DNA of 64,000 nucleotides from an uncultured Phascolarctobacterium sp. (GCF_900770955.1 NZ_CAAGLX010000025.1:43741-107740), one strand, 5' to 3'. Positions 34,009-44,365 are shown, counted from the stretch's first letter. Notes: a model not told the origin generated them from the sequence alone. Translations and numbers: made by a program.

Positions 34009-35079
34009 TCAGTGACGCAACCATGGCGGAATTTCGTTCGGATCGGAGAAATTCTTGATAATACCGCTGTTGTTGCGGTTGATAGATGCCGGGCCGCCAA
34101 CTGTATTTTTTGTAACCGGAGATTTTTTCTCAAAGCCGGTAGCAATAACCGTAACACGGATTTCATCGTTAAGGCTTTCGTCAATAACAGCACCGAAGAT
34201 AACAACTGCATTCGGATCCGCTGCTTCGTTGACGATATTTGCAGCTTCATTAACGTCAAAGAGGGACAGCTCCTTACCGCCAACAATGTTAATCAGTATG
34301 CCGCGGGCACCGTCAATAGATGCTTCCAGCAGCGGACTCTTGATTGCAGCCTCAGCTGCGGCCTTGCCGCCGCCTTCGCCTTTGGCAGTACCAACACCCA
34401 TCAAAGCGCTGCCTGCATTGGACATAACAGTCTTCACATCGGCAAAGTCAACGTTAATCAGGCCGGGAATTGCAATCAGGTTAGAAATACCCTGAACGCC
34501 CTGACGCAGAACGTCATCGGCCTTTTTGAATGCCTCCAGCATGGAGGTGCGTTTTTCAATAATCTGCAGCAAACGGTCATTAGGAATAGTAACCAATGTA
34601 TCAACCTTTTCCTTCAGGTTAACAATACCTGCCTCAGCCTGCTTCATACGGCGAGGGCCTTCAAAGCCAAAGGGTTTGGTTACAACACCGACAGTCAGTG
34701 CGCCAATTTCCTTGGCGCATTCCGCAACAACGTGTGCAGCGCCGGTACCGGTGCCACCGCCCATGCCTGCGGTAACAAATACCATCTCTGCGCCCTTCAG
34801 GACCTCCAGAATCTGGTCACGGGATTCCTCAGCAGCCTTTTCGCCGATTTCAGGATTAGCACCTGCACCAAGGCCTTTAGTCAGCTTTTCGCCGATTTGG
34901 ATGCGTTTTTCTGCTTTGGAAAGCATCAGGCACTGCTTATCGCAGTTCACAGCAATAAATTCAACGCCGCTTACGCCTGCTTCAATCATACGGTTTACGG
35001 CATTGTTGCCGCCGCCGCCAACACCTATTACCTTAATGTTGGCCAACGGTTCAATGGTTGTTTCTACGTCATCAAACAT
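34009..35079 (-). CDS. ftsZ: Cell division protein FtsZ
   Basis: The 356-residue tubulin homologue forms the division ring. It has the GTP-binding signature GMGGGTGTGAA, IKVIGVGGGGNNAVNRM near the N-terminus and the T7 loop NVDFADVKTVM. The conserved C-terminal peptide ends SDPNEIPPWLRH. An AT-rich 125-bp gap upstream has TTGAAC and TTTATA at 17-bp spacing on the minus strand, a possible own promoter. ftsA, normally beside it, is not in the window. Confidence 0.98.
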   Translation of the reverse strand: MFDDVETTIEPLANIKVIGVGGGGNNAVNRMIEAGVSGVEFIAVNCDKQCLMLSKAEKRIQIGEKLTKGLGAGANPEIGEKAAEESRDQILEVLKGAEMVFVTAGMGGGTGTGAAHVVAECAKEIGALTVGVVTKPFGFEGPRRMKQAEAGIVNLKEKVDTLVTIPNDRLLQIIEKRTSMLEAFKKADDVLRQGVQGISNLIAIPGLINVDFADVKTVMSNAGSALMGVGTAKGEGGGKAAAEAAIKSPLLEASIDGARGILINIVGGKELSLFDVNEAANIVNEAADPNAVVIFGAVIDESLNDEIRVTVIATGFEKKSPVTKNTVGGPASINRNNSGIIKNFSDPNEIPPWLRH

Positions 35080-35203
35080 ATTCTACGTCCCCCTTAGCTT
35101 TGGGTAGCTTATTTATAAAATAATTATTTTTATATTGTTCAACACGAAAGTGCTATTTTCCTGCTAATTGATGAATTTTTTTCTTCGTCTACCGGCAGGA
35201 CAC

Positions 35204-35536
35204 TTATTTGCCCATATACAGGCGGCGGATAATGCCCATATTTTGGAATACACGCATGCCAAAAATCAGGACTGCTACCAAATATAAATCAATACCAATC
35301 AGATTACCGGCATAGCACAAAAAGGCTGCCAGAATACCGTTGATAAAAAAGCCTGAAATAAAAACCTGAGCATCATAAATTCCTTCTAACGAAGCACGCA
35401 TACCGCCAAGCACTGCATCCATACCGGCCATAACCGCTACGGCAAGCAGACGTGCATATTCAGGCGGCACTCTGAACGGACAGTAAACACCGAGTATAAG
35501 GCCGAGCACAAGACCGGCAAATGCAAATCCAATCAT
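35204..35536 (-). CDS. sbp: Small basic membrane protein Sbp (DUF1290)
   Basis: The 110-residue protein has three to four membrane helices (GFAFAGLVLGLILGVYC; AAFLCYAGNLIGIDLYLVAVLIFGMRVFQNMG) and matches the DUF1290 small basic protein found before ftsA/ftsZ in Firmicutes. Its role is not defined. It overlaps the DUF881 gene by 4 bp. Confidence 0.9.
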   Translation of the reverse strand: MIGFAFAGLVLGLILGVYCPFRVPPEYARLLAVAVMAGMDAVLGGMRASLEGIYDAQVFISGFFINGILAAFLCYAGNLIGIDLYLVAVLIFGMRVFQNMGIIRRLYMGK

Positions 35537-36231
35537 TTCGCTGCCTCCTTGCTTTCTACTGTCTTAGCGTATTCAAAGCTGCGCGGTGCCTTCAGCGCCG
35601 GAATATGCAGCTTTTCAACAGTTTTGATTTTTACCTGAATACCCCAGAACTCAAAGGTTTCTACAACACCGCCGCGCAGACGCAGAGCGCTGTTCAGAGT
35701 TTTAGGTGCACCGATAGCCTTAATAACATAAGGCGGAGCGCTGCGTACATTGTTTACCGAAATAGTAGGACCGGCACAACGTATCTCACTCATAGCCACA
35801 ATGCGCTGATCGTTTACAGAAATTGCTTCCGCACCGGCAGCTCGCAGCTCGTTGAGCACGCGCAGCAAATCTTCATCATGAATGATATACAGATTAGGAT
35901 TTTCGCCGGACTTTTTGGTAATATTGCTGTCATCAAGCACAATCTCAATGCCTGCACCCTCTACGTCTGTAGTACCTGCCATCAGCTTCATACGGTCATC
36001 AGCCGGATCCTTGGCAGCTCCTGCACGCAAGGTTTCCAGCTCCGTCAGCAGCTGCTTGTTTTCGGCCTCCATAATCTTCAGGCGTTCCGACAAATCCTCT
36101 ACGCGGTCCATACGCACATTGCGCTGAAGCTCTGTAGTTTTATACTGTACCGAAAGCATAAATCCCAACACCATGAATACCAAGGCAATCAACAGCTTGC
36201 CCTTTAAATCCATAGTAAAAATTTCTTTCAT
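35533..36231 (-). CDS. DUF881 family membrane protein
   Basis: The 232-residue protein has one N-terminal helix (KLLIALVFMVLGFMLSVQY), a short coiled coil (RVEDLSERLKIMEAENKQL) and an extracytoplasmic DUF881 domain (GIEIVLDDS; LNELRAAGAEAISVNDQRIV). Such genes accompany ftsQ and sbp in Firmicute division clusters and probably encode divisome-associated proteins. An alternative ATG six codons in (MDLKGK) is possible. Confidence 0.92.
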   Translation of the reverse strand: MKEIFTMDLKGKLLIALVFMVLGFMLSVQYKTTELQRNVRMDRVEDLSERLKIMEAENKQLLTELETLRAGAAKDPADDRMKLMAGTTDVEGAGIEIVLDDSNITKKSGENPNLYIIHDEDLLRVLNELRAAGAEAISVNDQRIVAMSEIRCAGPTISVNNVRSAPPYVIKAIGAPKTLNSALRLRGGVVETFEFWGIQVKIKTVEKLHIPALKAPRSFEYAKTVESKEAAK

Positions 36232-36295
36232 TATCTCACCCTCACTGTAAAACCGGCTGCAATAGCTATGCAGTTATAAATAAGTTAACAGCAGT

Positions 36296-37072
36296 TTATT
36301 TCGGCAAAAGCTTGATATACGGCTTGCCGAAGGTCAAATCAATATATTCAGCCTTAATATTTTTATCTTTAATCTCGTTGAACACAGTCATAAATACAGA
36401 AGCCTTCTGTGATACCTCCCGCACACTGCCCAGACGCACAGGAAAGCTGCCGCTCAGCTGCAGCTTGACATCCTGCTTATCATCAACAGCAATTTCGCCT
36501 ATACGCTGCAGCGCTTCAGGCGTCAGTTGCTGTAAAAACTGCAGAATCTGCAGCACACCGGCATCGGCAACCTTATCACCCAAATAAAGATTACCGCACT
36601 TTATACCTGCCAGCACAGGTGCCTTGGCATCGGGAATAGTAGTCGTCACACTTATAACTATGCCGTTATAATCCAGCTTCAGATAACTGTGATAGGAATT
36701 GGCAACATAAATTGCCGGCTGTCGTTCCTCTACGTTCACCTGCAGCGTTGCAGGAAAGCGGTACGCCACCTCTGCATTTTTAAAGCGGACATCATGCAGT
36801 AAAGCCTCACGCAGACGGCCGGAGCTGGCATTGAAAAGGTTCAATGGTCCCTGCCCGCAGCCTGCAAGCGAGATAACCTCCGCCTCCGTCAGCAGACTGC
36901 TTCCGTGAATGCTGACACTGCCAAAGGCAAATGCAGGATTATGCACATAGCGCCAGGCATATGTACAGGTAACAGCAAGCACCGCTGTAGATACCAATAG
37001 GCGCATCATGTGCAGGAATTTCCGGCGTCTGCGTCTGCGCAGTTGTTCGCGTATAGTCTGCGATGAATCCAT
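36296..37072 (-). CDS. ftsQ: Cell division protein FtsQ/DivIB
   Basis: The 258-residue protein has a cytoplasmic basic stretch (RRRRRKFLHMM), one membrane helix, a POTRA domain (FGSVSIHGSSLLTEAEVISLAG; VEERQPAIYV) and a beta domain. It links early and late divisome proteins with FtsL and FtsB/DivIC. It follows ddl by 34 bp, the usual order. Confidence 0.93.
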   Translation of the reverse strand: MDSSQTIREQLRRRRRRKFLHMMRLLVSTAVLAVTCTYAWRYVHNPAFAFGSVSIHGSSLLTEAEVISLAGCGQGPLNLFNASSGRLREALLHDVRFKNAEVAYRFPATLQVNVEERQPAIYVANSYHSYLKLDYNGIVISVTTTIPDAKAPVLAGIKCGNLYLGDKVADAGVLQILQFLQQLTPEALQRIGEIAVDDKQDVKLQLSGSFPVRLGSVREVSQKASVFMTVFNEIKDKNIKAEYIDLTFGKPYIKLLPK

Positions 37073-37106
37073 GCTGCACCTCCTTTGGCTCCATATAAAG
37101 CGTTTT

Positions 37107-38054
37107 TTATTTAGCGCTCAGTAAAATTTTCTCACACAAATCCGGGAAGCTGATGCCAACAGCAGCAGCAGCCTTCGGAACCAGGCTGGTTGCAGTCATG
37201 CCGGGAACAGTGTTGGCTTCAAGTACATAAGCAACACCATCCTCATCACCCAACATAGCATCTACACGCGCTACACCGGAAAGACCGAGCAGCTTGTAGG
37301 TTTCTACAGCAATTTTTTGGATATAGGCAGTAGTTTCCTCATCAAACGGTGCCGGGCAGTGATAATCCGTAGCACCCTTGGTGTATTTGGAATGGAAGTC
37401 ATAGGCACCGGAATGCGGAGCAATCCAGATAACCGGCAACGGCTTCGGCTCGCCGTTCTCTTCCATAATAGAAATCGTCAGCTCCTTGCCCTTGATGCAT
37501 TTCTCCGCCAAAACATTTTCGGAATATTTGAAGGCTTCCTCCAACGCAGGTACAACCTCCTCCGCAGTTTTGGGAATTACAACGCCGATGCTGGAGCCCT
37601 GGGTTGCAGCCTTGATAACTACAGGCAGACCGAACTCGGCAATAATATTTTCTGCCAGCTTGGTCAAATCTCCCGCATCACGCTTGTTGATAATCATGCA
37701 GGGTGCGGTAGGAATGCCTGCAGACTGCAGATAACGCTTCGTAGCGGATTTATCCATAGAAACTGCGCTCGCCAGCACACCACAGCCGGTATAAGGAATA
37801 CCTGCTGCCTCCAGAATGCTCTGCAGACGGCCATCCTCACCGTACATACCATGAACGGCATTGAATACTGCCTTTGCATTCATCTCACGCAGTTCGTTAA
37901 TCAGATTAGACGGATTAAGCTCCACTTCCTTAGCATTATAGCCCTTTTCACGCAAAGCATTGGCAATAGCGCCACCTGTAACACGCGAAATTTCGGCCTC
38001 AGAAGAAGGCCCGCCTAAGACAACAGCAACAACATCCTGCTTATTAATCTGCAT
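37107..38054 (-). CDS. ddl: D-alanine--D-alanine ligase
   Basis: The 315-residue ATP-grasp enzyme makes the D-Ala-D-Ala end of the peptidoglycan stem. It has VVLGGPSSEAEIS at the N-terminus, HGMYGEDGRLQSILEAAGIPYTGCG, PVVIKAATQGSSIGV and the C-terminal metal site EANTVPGMTATSL. A Tyr follows IP in the omega-loop context, usual for vancomycin-sensitive ligases. It overlaps murC by 11 bp. Confidence 0.97.
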   Translation of the reverse strand: MQINKQDVVAVVLGGPSSEAEISRVTGGAIANALREKGYNAKEVELNPSNLINELREMNAKAVFNAVHGMYGEDGRLQSILEAAGIPYTGCGVLASAVSMDKSATKRYLQSAGIPTAPCMIINKRDAGDLTKLAENIIAEFGLPVVIKAATQGSSIGVVIPKTAEEVVPALEEAFKYSENVLAEKCIKGKELTISIMEENGEPKPLPVIWIAPHSGAYDFHSKYTKGATDYHCPAPFDEETTAYIQKIAVETYKLLGLSGVARVDAMLGDEDGVAYVLEANTVPGMTATSLVPKAAAAVGISFPDLCEKILLSAK

Positions 38055-39438
38055 TTCTTTCCAACTCCCTAACTAATTCTTCACCAATTTTAAAAACATC
38101 ACCGGCACCGATGGTCATCACCAAATCTCCGGGACGAACAACGCGCTCCAGGTATTCCTCAGCCTTGGTCAGCTTGCCGATATACAGCACCTCCTGACCA
38201 GTCGCTGCTTTGATACCCTCTGCCAGATGCATGCTGCTCACACCGGGAATTGCTTCCTCGCTTGCTGCATAAATGTCGGTCAGGATCAGCTCATCACAAT
38301 CCTTAAAGCACTCGCAGAACTCAGAGAACAGCAGCTTTGTGCGGGTATAGCGATGCGGCTGGAACACGCACAGCAGACGCTCGGGCTTAGTCTGTCTGGC
38401 AGCCTTCAGCGTTACGCCGATTTCTGTCGGATGATGTGCATAATCATCAACAACCCAGACACCGTTGACCTTACCCTTGGTTTCAAAACGGCGCTTGGCA
38501 CCGCCGAACTTTTTCAAGGACGCGAGAATCTTGTCGGTAGCAATGCCCATTTCATGTGCAGCAGCAAACGCACCCATCGAATTCAGCACATTATGTCTGC
38601 CGGGAACAATCAGATGAACCTCCGTCACAAATTCTCCCTTGTAGTACAGCTTATAGCTGGTGCCGTCCACACCATAGGAAATGTCACGGGCAATGTAGTC
38701 AGCACCCTCGCCCTCAACGCCATAGGTAATGACCTCTTTATCAGTTTCGGCAGCCAAACGGCGTACCTTGGCATTGTCAAAGCACAAAATTGCCTTGCCG
38801 CCTTCCTTAAGATTGCCGACAAACTGTTTAAAGGCCTGATATATATTTTCTTCTGTACCATAATGGTCCAGATGGTCATCTTCAATATTAGTTACTACTG
38901 CAAGATACGGATACAGCTTGAGGAAGGAGCCGTCGCTCTCGTCAGCCTCCGCTACTACATAACGGCCTGCACCGTTACGTGCATTGCCACCCAGGCTGCT
39001 TACCTCGCCGCCAATGATGACAGTCGGGTCAATGCCGCTTTCGGCCGCAATGCAGGAAATCATCGCACTGGTAGTAGTTTTACCGTGGGCACCTGCAACA
39101 GACACGCCGTCATCAGCATTCATGATTGCTGCCAGCACATCACTGCGATGCAGCACAGGAATGCCACGTCTGCGTGCCTCCACCAGTTCCGGATTGTTCT
39201 GATGAATCGCTGTAGAAATAACCACGGCCTCAGCATCATCTACCTGGCTGGCAGCATGGCCCATATAAACCATAGCGCCCTCCTCTGCCAGATGTGCCGA
39301 CATATGACCGGCATTTAAATCGGAACCGCTTACATCATAGCCGCGCTTAATCAGAACATAAGCAATTGCGCTCATGCCGGCGCCGCCGATACCGATAAAA
39401 TGTATATTATGCAGATTTGCTAATTTGTTTTCAGCCAC
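38044..39438 (-). CDS. murC: UDP-N-acetylmuramate--L-alanine ligase
   Basis: The 464-residue Mur ligase adds L-Ala to UDP-MurNAc. It has the N-terminal MurC Rossmann motif HFIGIGGAGMSAIA, the ATP loop AGAHGKTTTSAMIS, the central EADESDGSFLKL and the C-terminal DDYAHHPTEI. It sits between murG and ddl without murB, which is encoded at 62532. Confidence 0.97.
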   Translation of the reverse strand: MAENKLANLHNIHFIGIGGAGMSAIAYVLIKRGYDVSGSDLNAGHMSAHLAEEGAMVYMGHAASQVDDAEAVVISTAIHQNNPELVEARRRGIPVLHRSDVLAAIMNADDGVSVAGAHGKTTTSAMISCIAAESGIDPTVIIGGEVSSLGGNARNGAGRYVVAEADESDGSFLKLYPYLAVVTNIEDDHLDHYGTEENIYQAFKQFVGNLKEGGKAILCFDNAKVRRLAAETDKEVITYGVEGEGADYIARDISYGVDGTSYKLYYKGEFVTEVHLIVPGRHNVLNSMGAFAAAHEMGIATDKILASLKKFGGAKRRFETKGKVNGVWVVDDYAHHPTEIGVTLKAARQTKPERLLCVFQPHRYTRTKLLFSEFCECFKDCDELILTDIYAASEEAIPGVSSMHLAEGIKAATGQEVLYIGKLTKAEEYLERVVRPGDLVMTIGAGDVFKIGEELVRELERNAD

Positions 39439-39451
39439 TCGAGGCCCTCCC

Positions 39452-40555
39452 TTATTTTTTAGTCAAGGCCACAGCCTCTTTGGCTATAACCTCTGCAGCC
39501 TGCGGCCTGCCAAGCTTTTGGGCTGCCACATGCATTTGCTGCAATTCCTCTTCATGAACCAATAAATGCTCGATAAACTCCAAAACGGTATCACCCGTCA
39601 GGTCCTTATCCAAAATAACCTTGGCAGCACCCTGAGCCTCTACCGCTCTGGCATTAAACTCCTGATGATTTGCCGTAGCATACGGATAAGGCACCAACAG
39701 TGACGGTACCCCCTTGGCCATCAGCTCTGCCAGACCGATTGCTCCGGCACGGAATACAGCCAGATCTGCCGCAGCCAACGCTACCGGCATATTATGCAGA
39801 TAAGGCCTGATGATAATATTATCCGCCACACCGCCGCGCTTTTTGATTTCTGCCATATAGGCATCATAATTCACATCACCGGTCGCATGCAGTACCTGTA
39901 CCTCGGCTCTGCCGGAAAGCGCAAGCTCTGCTTCGAGCATTGCATTGTTGATGGTGCGTGCACCGCGGCTGCCGCCGGAAACAAGAATCGTTTTCTTAGC
40001 CGGGTCCAAACCCAGCTCCTTCAGCGCTTCCTCACGCGTATGCTGCAAAATTTCACTGCGTATAGGATTACCTGTGTATTCCAGCTCTGCCTTACCGTGA
40101 AAATATTTGCCGCCCTCTTTATAACCTAAAAACACCTTGCGCACATAACGTGACAAAATCTTATTAGTCACACCTGGCATAGCGTTCTGCTCCTGAATGC
40201 AGCAGGGAATTCCCTTCAGTGCTGCCATAAAAACAATCGGTCCGCAGACATAACCGCCGGTGCCAATTACCAGATCCGGTTTTTCGTTACTGATAATCTT
40301 ATAGGCATCATATAAGCCGGCAAACAGCTTTGCCGCACTGCGCAAGGTATCCAGGCTCAGACTGCGCTTAAAGCCTGCTACCTCAATGAACTGCAGCTTA
40401 TAGCCGTAGCGGGGAATGATATCCTTTTCCAGGCCTTGCTGTGTACCTACGAAGCTGATTTCTGCCTCAGGCTGCAGTTTTTTTATCTGATCCGCAATGG
40501 TCAGGGCCGGATAAATATGTCCGCCCGTACCGCCGCCGGAAAGAATTACCTTCAC
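39452..40555 (-). CDS. murG: UDP-GlcNAc transferase MurG
   Basis: The 367-residue GT-B enzyme makes lipid II from lipid I at the inner face of the membrane. It has the G-loop GGGTGGHIYPALTIAD, GGYVCGPIVFMAALKGIPCCIQEQNA, SGGSRGARTINNA and the donor-binding FRAGAIGLAELMAKGVPSLLVPYPYATANHQ. It overlaps murD by 4 bp, so ftsW, often between them, is absent here. Confidence 0.97.
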   Translation of the reverse strand: MKVILSGGGTGGHIYPALTIADQIKKLQPEAEISFVGTQQGLEKDIIPRYGYKLQFIEVAGFKRSLSLDTLRSAAKLFAGLYDAYKIISNEKPDLVIGTGGYVCGPIVFMAALKGIPCCIQEQNAMPGVTNKILSRYVRKVFLGYKEGGKYFHGKAELEYTGNPIRSEILQHTREEALKELGLDPAKKTILVSGGSRGARTINNAMLEAELALSGRAEVQVLHATGDVNYDAYMAEIKKRGGVADNIIIRPYLHNMPVALAAADLAVFRAGAIGLAELMAKGVPSLLVPYPYATANHQEFNARAVEAQGAAKVILDKDLTGDTVLEFIEHLLVHEEELQQMHVAAQKLGRPQAAEVIAKEAVALTKK

Positions 40556-41925
40556 TTAACGTTACCTCCCTCCAGCTCGTGTACCAGCTTTTTAAAATAA
40601 TTTCCGCGTTCGGGATAATTCTTGAACATATCAAAGGACGAGCAGGCCGGCGAAAGCAATACAACCTGCGGCTTATGTGCCAGCGCATGCGCCTTGCTCA
40701 CCGCATCCTCAAAGCTGTCGGCCAACACGATGTTCTGCACGCCGCAGGCAACAGCTGCCTTGTTGAAGCGCTCCTTGGCAGCACCCAACAGAATCAGTGC
40801 ATCTGTCTTTTCCTTAACCAGCTCCATCATCGGCTCCAACGGTGTCAGCTTGTCATGACCGCCTGCCAGCAGAATGATGTGGCCGTCCTTAAAGGCTTCC
40901 AGTGCCTTAATTGTAGAATCGGTATTGGTAGCCTTTGAATCGTTATAATACGGTACACCGTCAATATCAGCAACGTATTCAATGCGGTGCTCAATGCTTT
41001 TGAAATTACGCAGTACATCAGCCATATCGCAGATGCTCACACCGGCAAAGAAACCGCAGGCAATGGCTGCCAGCACGTTTTCTTCGTTGTGACCGCCAAA
41101 CAGATGCAGCTCGCTGATATTGCACACAGTTTCCTGCTTGCCGTCCCAGCTGATGATAAAGTCACCATCCTGCATATATACGCCCTGCTGCAGCTTTTCC
41201 TTGCGGCTGAACCAACACAGGCGGCCTTTAGTTTCCGCACCCCAGGTACGTACAATTGGGTCATCGTAATTCAGCACTGTAACCTGTGTTTCGCCCTGCT
41301 GACGGAAAATATTCTTCTTCGCCTCGCCATAAGCCTCCATCGTATGATGACGTTCCAGATGGTCCGGAGTCAGGTTCAGCACAACTGCGATATCAGGGCA
41401 GAAGCTGCTGACTTTTTCCAGTTGGAAGCTGGAAAGCTCGGCAGCAAGCCAGCCATCCTTCGGCAGGCTCTCCACCTCCTTGGACAGTGCCAAGCCGATG
41501 TTACCGCCTACGGCAGAAGGCACCGGCAGCCGTTTGAGCATCTCGCCCACAATAGTAGTGGTAGTGGTTTTGCCGTTGGTACCGGTGATAGCGGCAATAT
41601 GACCACCGTACAGCCTGTAGCCCAGCTCAACCTCACTGATGACCTCCAGTCCGCGCTGCTCTGCCAGCAACACGTTTTTGCTGTCGCAGGCAATACCCGG
41701 TGACAGCACCAACACACCGGCAATATCCAGCAAACGCTCAAAGGCATCCTGCCCGATTGCCAGACCGCCGCCAACGCTCTGCAAAAGCTGCAGCAGCTGC
41801 GGCTCAATGGTGCAGTCCATATCGTTATATAAATAAACCTGCTGCTTTTTATCCGCCAGCACCTGTGCTGCGCCACGGCCGCTGATGCCTGCGCCGTATA
41901 CAATTACAGCATCCTTTTTAGTCAT
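40552..41925 (-). CDS. murD: UDP-N-acetylmuramoylalanine--D-glutamate ligase
   Basis: The 457-residue ligase adds D-Glu. It has the MurD N-terminus VIVYGAGISGRGAAQVL, the ATP loop TGTNGKTTTTTIVGEM, LNLTPDHLERH and the C-terminal YYNDSKATNTDSTIKAL. I use the ATG at 41925, with GAGGGTG upstream; a GTG three codons earlier is less likely. Confidence 0.97.
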   Translation of the reverse strand: MTKKDAVIVYGAGISGRGAAQVLADKKQQVYLYNDMDCTIEPQLLQLLQSVGGGLAIGQDAFERLLDIAGVLVLSPGIACDSKNVLLAEQRGLEVISEVELGYRLYGGHIAAITGTNGKTTTTTIVGEMLKRLPVPSAVGGNIGLALSKEVESLPKDGWLAAELSSFQLEKVSSFCPDIAVVLNLTPDHLERHHTMEAYGEAKKNIFRQQGETQVTVLNYDDPIVRTWGAETKGRLCWFSRKEKLQQGVYMQDGDFIISWDGKQETVCNISELHLFGGHNEENVLAAIACGFFAGVSICDMADVLRNFKSIEHRIEYVADIDGVPYYNDSKATNTDSTIKALEAFKDGHIILLAGGHDKLTPLEPMMELVKEKTDALILLGAAKERFNKAAVACGVQNIVLADSFEDAVSKAHALAHKPQVVLLSPACSSFDMFKNYPERGNYFKKLVHELEGGNVK

Positions 41926-42012
41926 CAAAAACACCCTCTATTCATAAACATACATAGGCTATAGCCGTTTCACCGCAAAAATTGCGACAAAACAGTTATA
42001 GCCAAAAAATTT

Positions 42013-42975
42013 TTATACAAATGCAGCAAGCCACAGGCATAAGCCAATGACCGACAAAACACAGCTTACTGCTGTAAACACACGCACAACCTTAACCTCT
42101 GCCCAACCGCCAAGCTCAAAATGATGATGCAGCGGAGACATTCGGAAAATGCGCTTACCGCCGCTGAAACGGAAGTAGGTAACCTGAATAATTACCGACA
42201 GTGCTTCCGCTACATAAATGCCGCCGACAATAATAAGCAGCAGCTCGGTTCGTGTCAGCAGAGCTAAAGCGGCAACAGCACCGCCCAAGGCCAAAGAGCC
42301 TGTATCACCCATAAATACTTTGGCAGGATGACGGTTAAACAGCAAGAAGCCCAGGCAGGCACCGGTCAGACCTAAGGCGAAGCCGCTTAAATCCAGCATA
42401 CCCTGCATGTAAGCAATAAAAGCGAAAACCATGGTAACCGGCAGGCTGACAAAGGAAACAAGTCCGTCCAAGCCATCCGTCAGGTTCACAGCATTAGTTG
42501 TACCAACCAGAAGCAGGAAAGCCAGCACATAATAAGCCCAGCCTAAATCAATGACAGTATTGAATCCGGGAACCCACAGCTCCGTATTTTGGATATGGGT
42601 TTCGGCAAAATATACATAGGCGCCGGCCAGAATGAACTGCAGCAAAAACTTCTGCTTGGCAGTCAGTCCCAGATTGCGCTTCATTACAACCTTGATATAA
42701 TCATCTATAAAGCCTATAACCGCATGGCCGACTGTCAGCACCAGAGCAATAATTACATGAGGAGTAAAATTGCCCCACAGCATAGCAACCAGCAATGCTG
42801 CCAGCATCATAAGTCCGCCCATCGTCGGTGTGCCGCTTTTAGCCATATGGCTCGCCGGACCGCACTCGCGGATAGACTGGCCGAATTTCAGCCTATGCAG
42901 ATAAGGAATCAGCACCGGGCCGATTAAAGCGCACACGATAAACGCAGTCACAGGAATTCCGATTAATTTTAACAT
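42013..42975 (-). CDS. mraY: Phospho-MurNAc-pentapeptide transferase MraY
   Basis: The 320-residue, ten-helix protein makes lipid I from UDP-MurNAc-pentapeptide and undecaprenyl phosphate. Signatures are KSGTPTMGG, IGFIDDYIKV (catalytic Asp pair), NAVNLTDGLDGL, VFMGDTGSLALGG and the HHHFE motif SPLHHHFELGGW. Confidence 0.98.
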   Translation of the reverse strand: MLKLIGIPVTAFIVCALIGPVLIPYLHRLKFGQSIRECGPASHMAKSGTPTMGGLMMLAALLVAMLWGNFTPHVIIALVLTVGHAVIGFIDDYIKVVMKRNLGLTAKQKFLLQFILAGAYVYFAETHIQNTELWVPGFNTVIDLGWAYYVLAFLLLVGTTNAVNLTDGLDGLVSFVSLPVTMVFAFIAYMQGMLDLSGFALGLTGACLGFLLFNRHPAKVFMGDTGSLALGGAVAALALLTRTELLLIIVGGIYVAEALSVIIQVTYFRFSGGKRIFRMSPLHHHFELGGWAEVKVVRVFTAVSCVLSVIGLCLWLAAFV

Positions 42976-43000
42976 CTACTAAAATCTCACTCTCTAAAGT

Positions 43001-44365
43001 TTACTTGAACAGCTCCAGCATCTTGTCAACCTGCATGGAATGGCTTCCCTTCAGCAGGATAATGTCACCTGCGGCAGCCAGCTGACGCAAAGTATCCGCA
43101 GCCTCCTGACGGTCAGCGCAATGCTTGCTCTTGCCGCCCAGCTTAGCAGCCTCATCCGCGATATAAGCAGCCTGCGGTCCGTAGGTCAGCACAAAATCCA
43201 CACCATTTTCTACAGCCCAGCGTCCTACACGGCGATGAGCGTCCTCACTGATATCTCCCAGCTCCAACATATCTGCCAGCACAGCAATAGTGCGGGCCTT
43301 GCCGTGCGCTGCCTTCTTGGCCTCAGCCAGAGTTTTCAGCGCAGCCTCCATAGAAGCAGGGCTTGCATTATAAGCATCATTGATAAAGGTGATATCACCG
43401 ATATAAATGATTTCCTGACGGCTGCCGGTCAGACGGGCAGTTGCCAAAGCCTGTGCACTTGCTGCCATCGGCACACCGTAACAGAAAGCGCCGGCAATAG
43501 CGCTCAGCGCATTATAAACGTTATGCTCGCCAATCAGCTGCAGGCTTACCTTAACAGCTTCACCTGTAGCCTTGTGAGTGCAGGTAAAGGTGGTGCCTGC
43601 ACCGGAAGTCACAATATCGCTGCCGCGGAAGTCGCAGTTTTCGCCCAAGCCGAAGTAAACAATCTGTGCCTTGGTCTTGCCTGCCGCCGGCAACACGTAT
43701 TCATTATCGCCATTGAGCACAGCAAAACCATCCTCCGGCAAATCAAGTACAATCTCGCTTTTGGCCTTGCCGATGTTTTCCATGCTTCCCAAAAGTTCCA
43801 TGTGAGTTTCACCCACATTGGTAATCAGACCGCTGTCAGGCTCGGCAATACGGCACAGCTCGGCAATCTGGCCCAAACCGCGCATGCCCATCTCCACAAC
43901 GGCAATATCGGTGTCAGGCTGAATACTCAGCAGTGTTTTTGGCAGACCGATTTCATTATTGAAGTTGCCCTGAGTTTTGACAACGTTATATTTGCAGCTC
44001 AGGCAGGCAGCCAGCAAATCCTTGGTAGATGTTTTGCCGTTAGAGCCTGTAATCGCAAAAACCTTCAGGCCCTGCTTACGCAGACGGTAGGCATGTGCAA
44101 GCTGCTGATAAGCAAGCAGAGTATCATCTACCAGGAACACGGCAACGCCCGCAGGCAGGCCGCTCACCTCATGGGATACAACAACGCCCGCAGCTCCCAG
44201 CTCCACAGCCTTCGCGCAATAGTCATGGCCGTCAAAATTATCGCCCTTCAGCGCTACGAATAATTCTCCCGGCTTTACCGCACGGGAATCGGTAGTTACG
44301 CCGGTAAATTCAAAATCTGCACAAACAGCCTTAGTAGCTGCTAAAACTTCACTGGCTTTCAGCAT
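43001..44365 (-). CDS. murF: UDP-MurNAc-tripeptide--D-Ala-D-Ala ligase
   Basis: The 454-residue ligase adds D-Ala-D-Ala. It has the N-terminal MurF domain (GVTTDSRAVKPGELFVALKGDNFDGHDY), the ATP loop TGSNGKTSTKDLLAACL, the TQGNFNNEIGLP motif and INDAYNASPASMEAAL. It overlaps murE by 7 bp. Confidence 0.97.
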   Translation of the reverse strand: MLKASEVLAATKAVCADFEFTGVTTDSRAVKPGELFVALKGDNFDGHDYCAKAVELGAAGVVVSHEVSGLPAGVAVFLVDDTLLAYQQLAHAYRLRKQGLKVFAITGSNGKTSTKDLLAACLSCKYNVVKTQGNFNNEIGLPKTLLSIQPDTDIAVVEMGMRGLGQIAELCRIAEPDSGLITNVGETHMELLGSMENIGKAKSEIVLDLPEDGFAVLNGDNEYVLPAAGKTKAQIVYFGLGENCDFRGSDIVTSGAGTTFTCTHKATGEAVKVSLQLIGEHNVYNALSAIAGAFCYGVPMAASAQALATARLTGSRQEIIYIGDITFINDAYNASPASMEAALKTLAEAKKAAHGKARTIAVLADMLELGDISEDAHRRVGRWAVENGVDFVLTYGPQAAYIADEAAKLGGKSKHCADRQEAADTLRQLAAAGDIILLKGSHSMQVDKMLELFK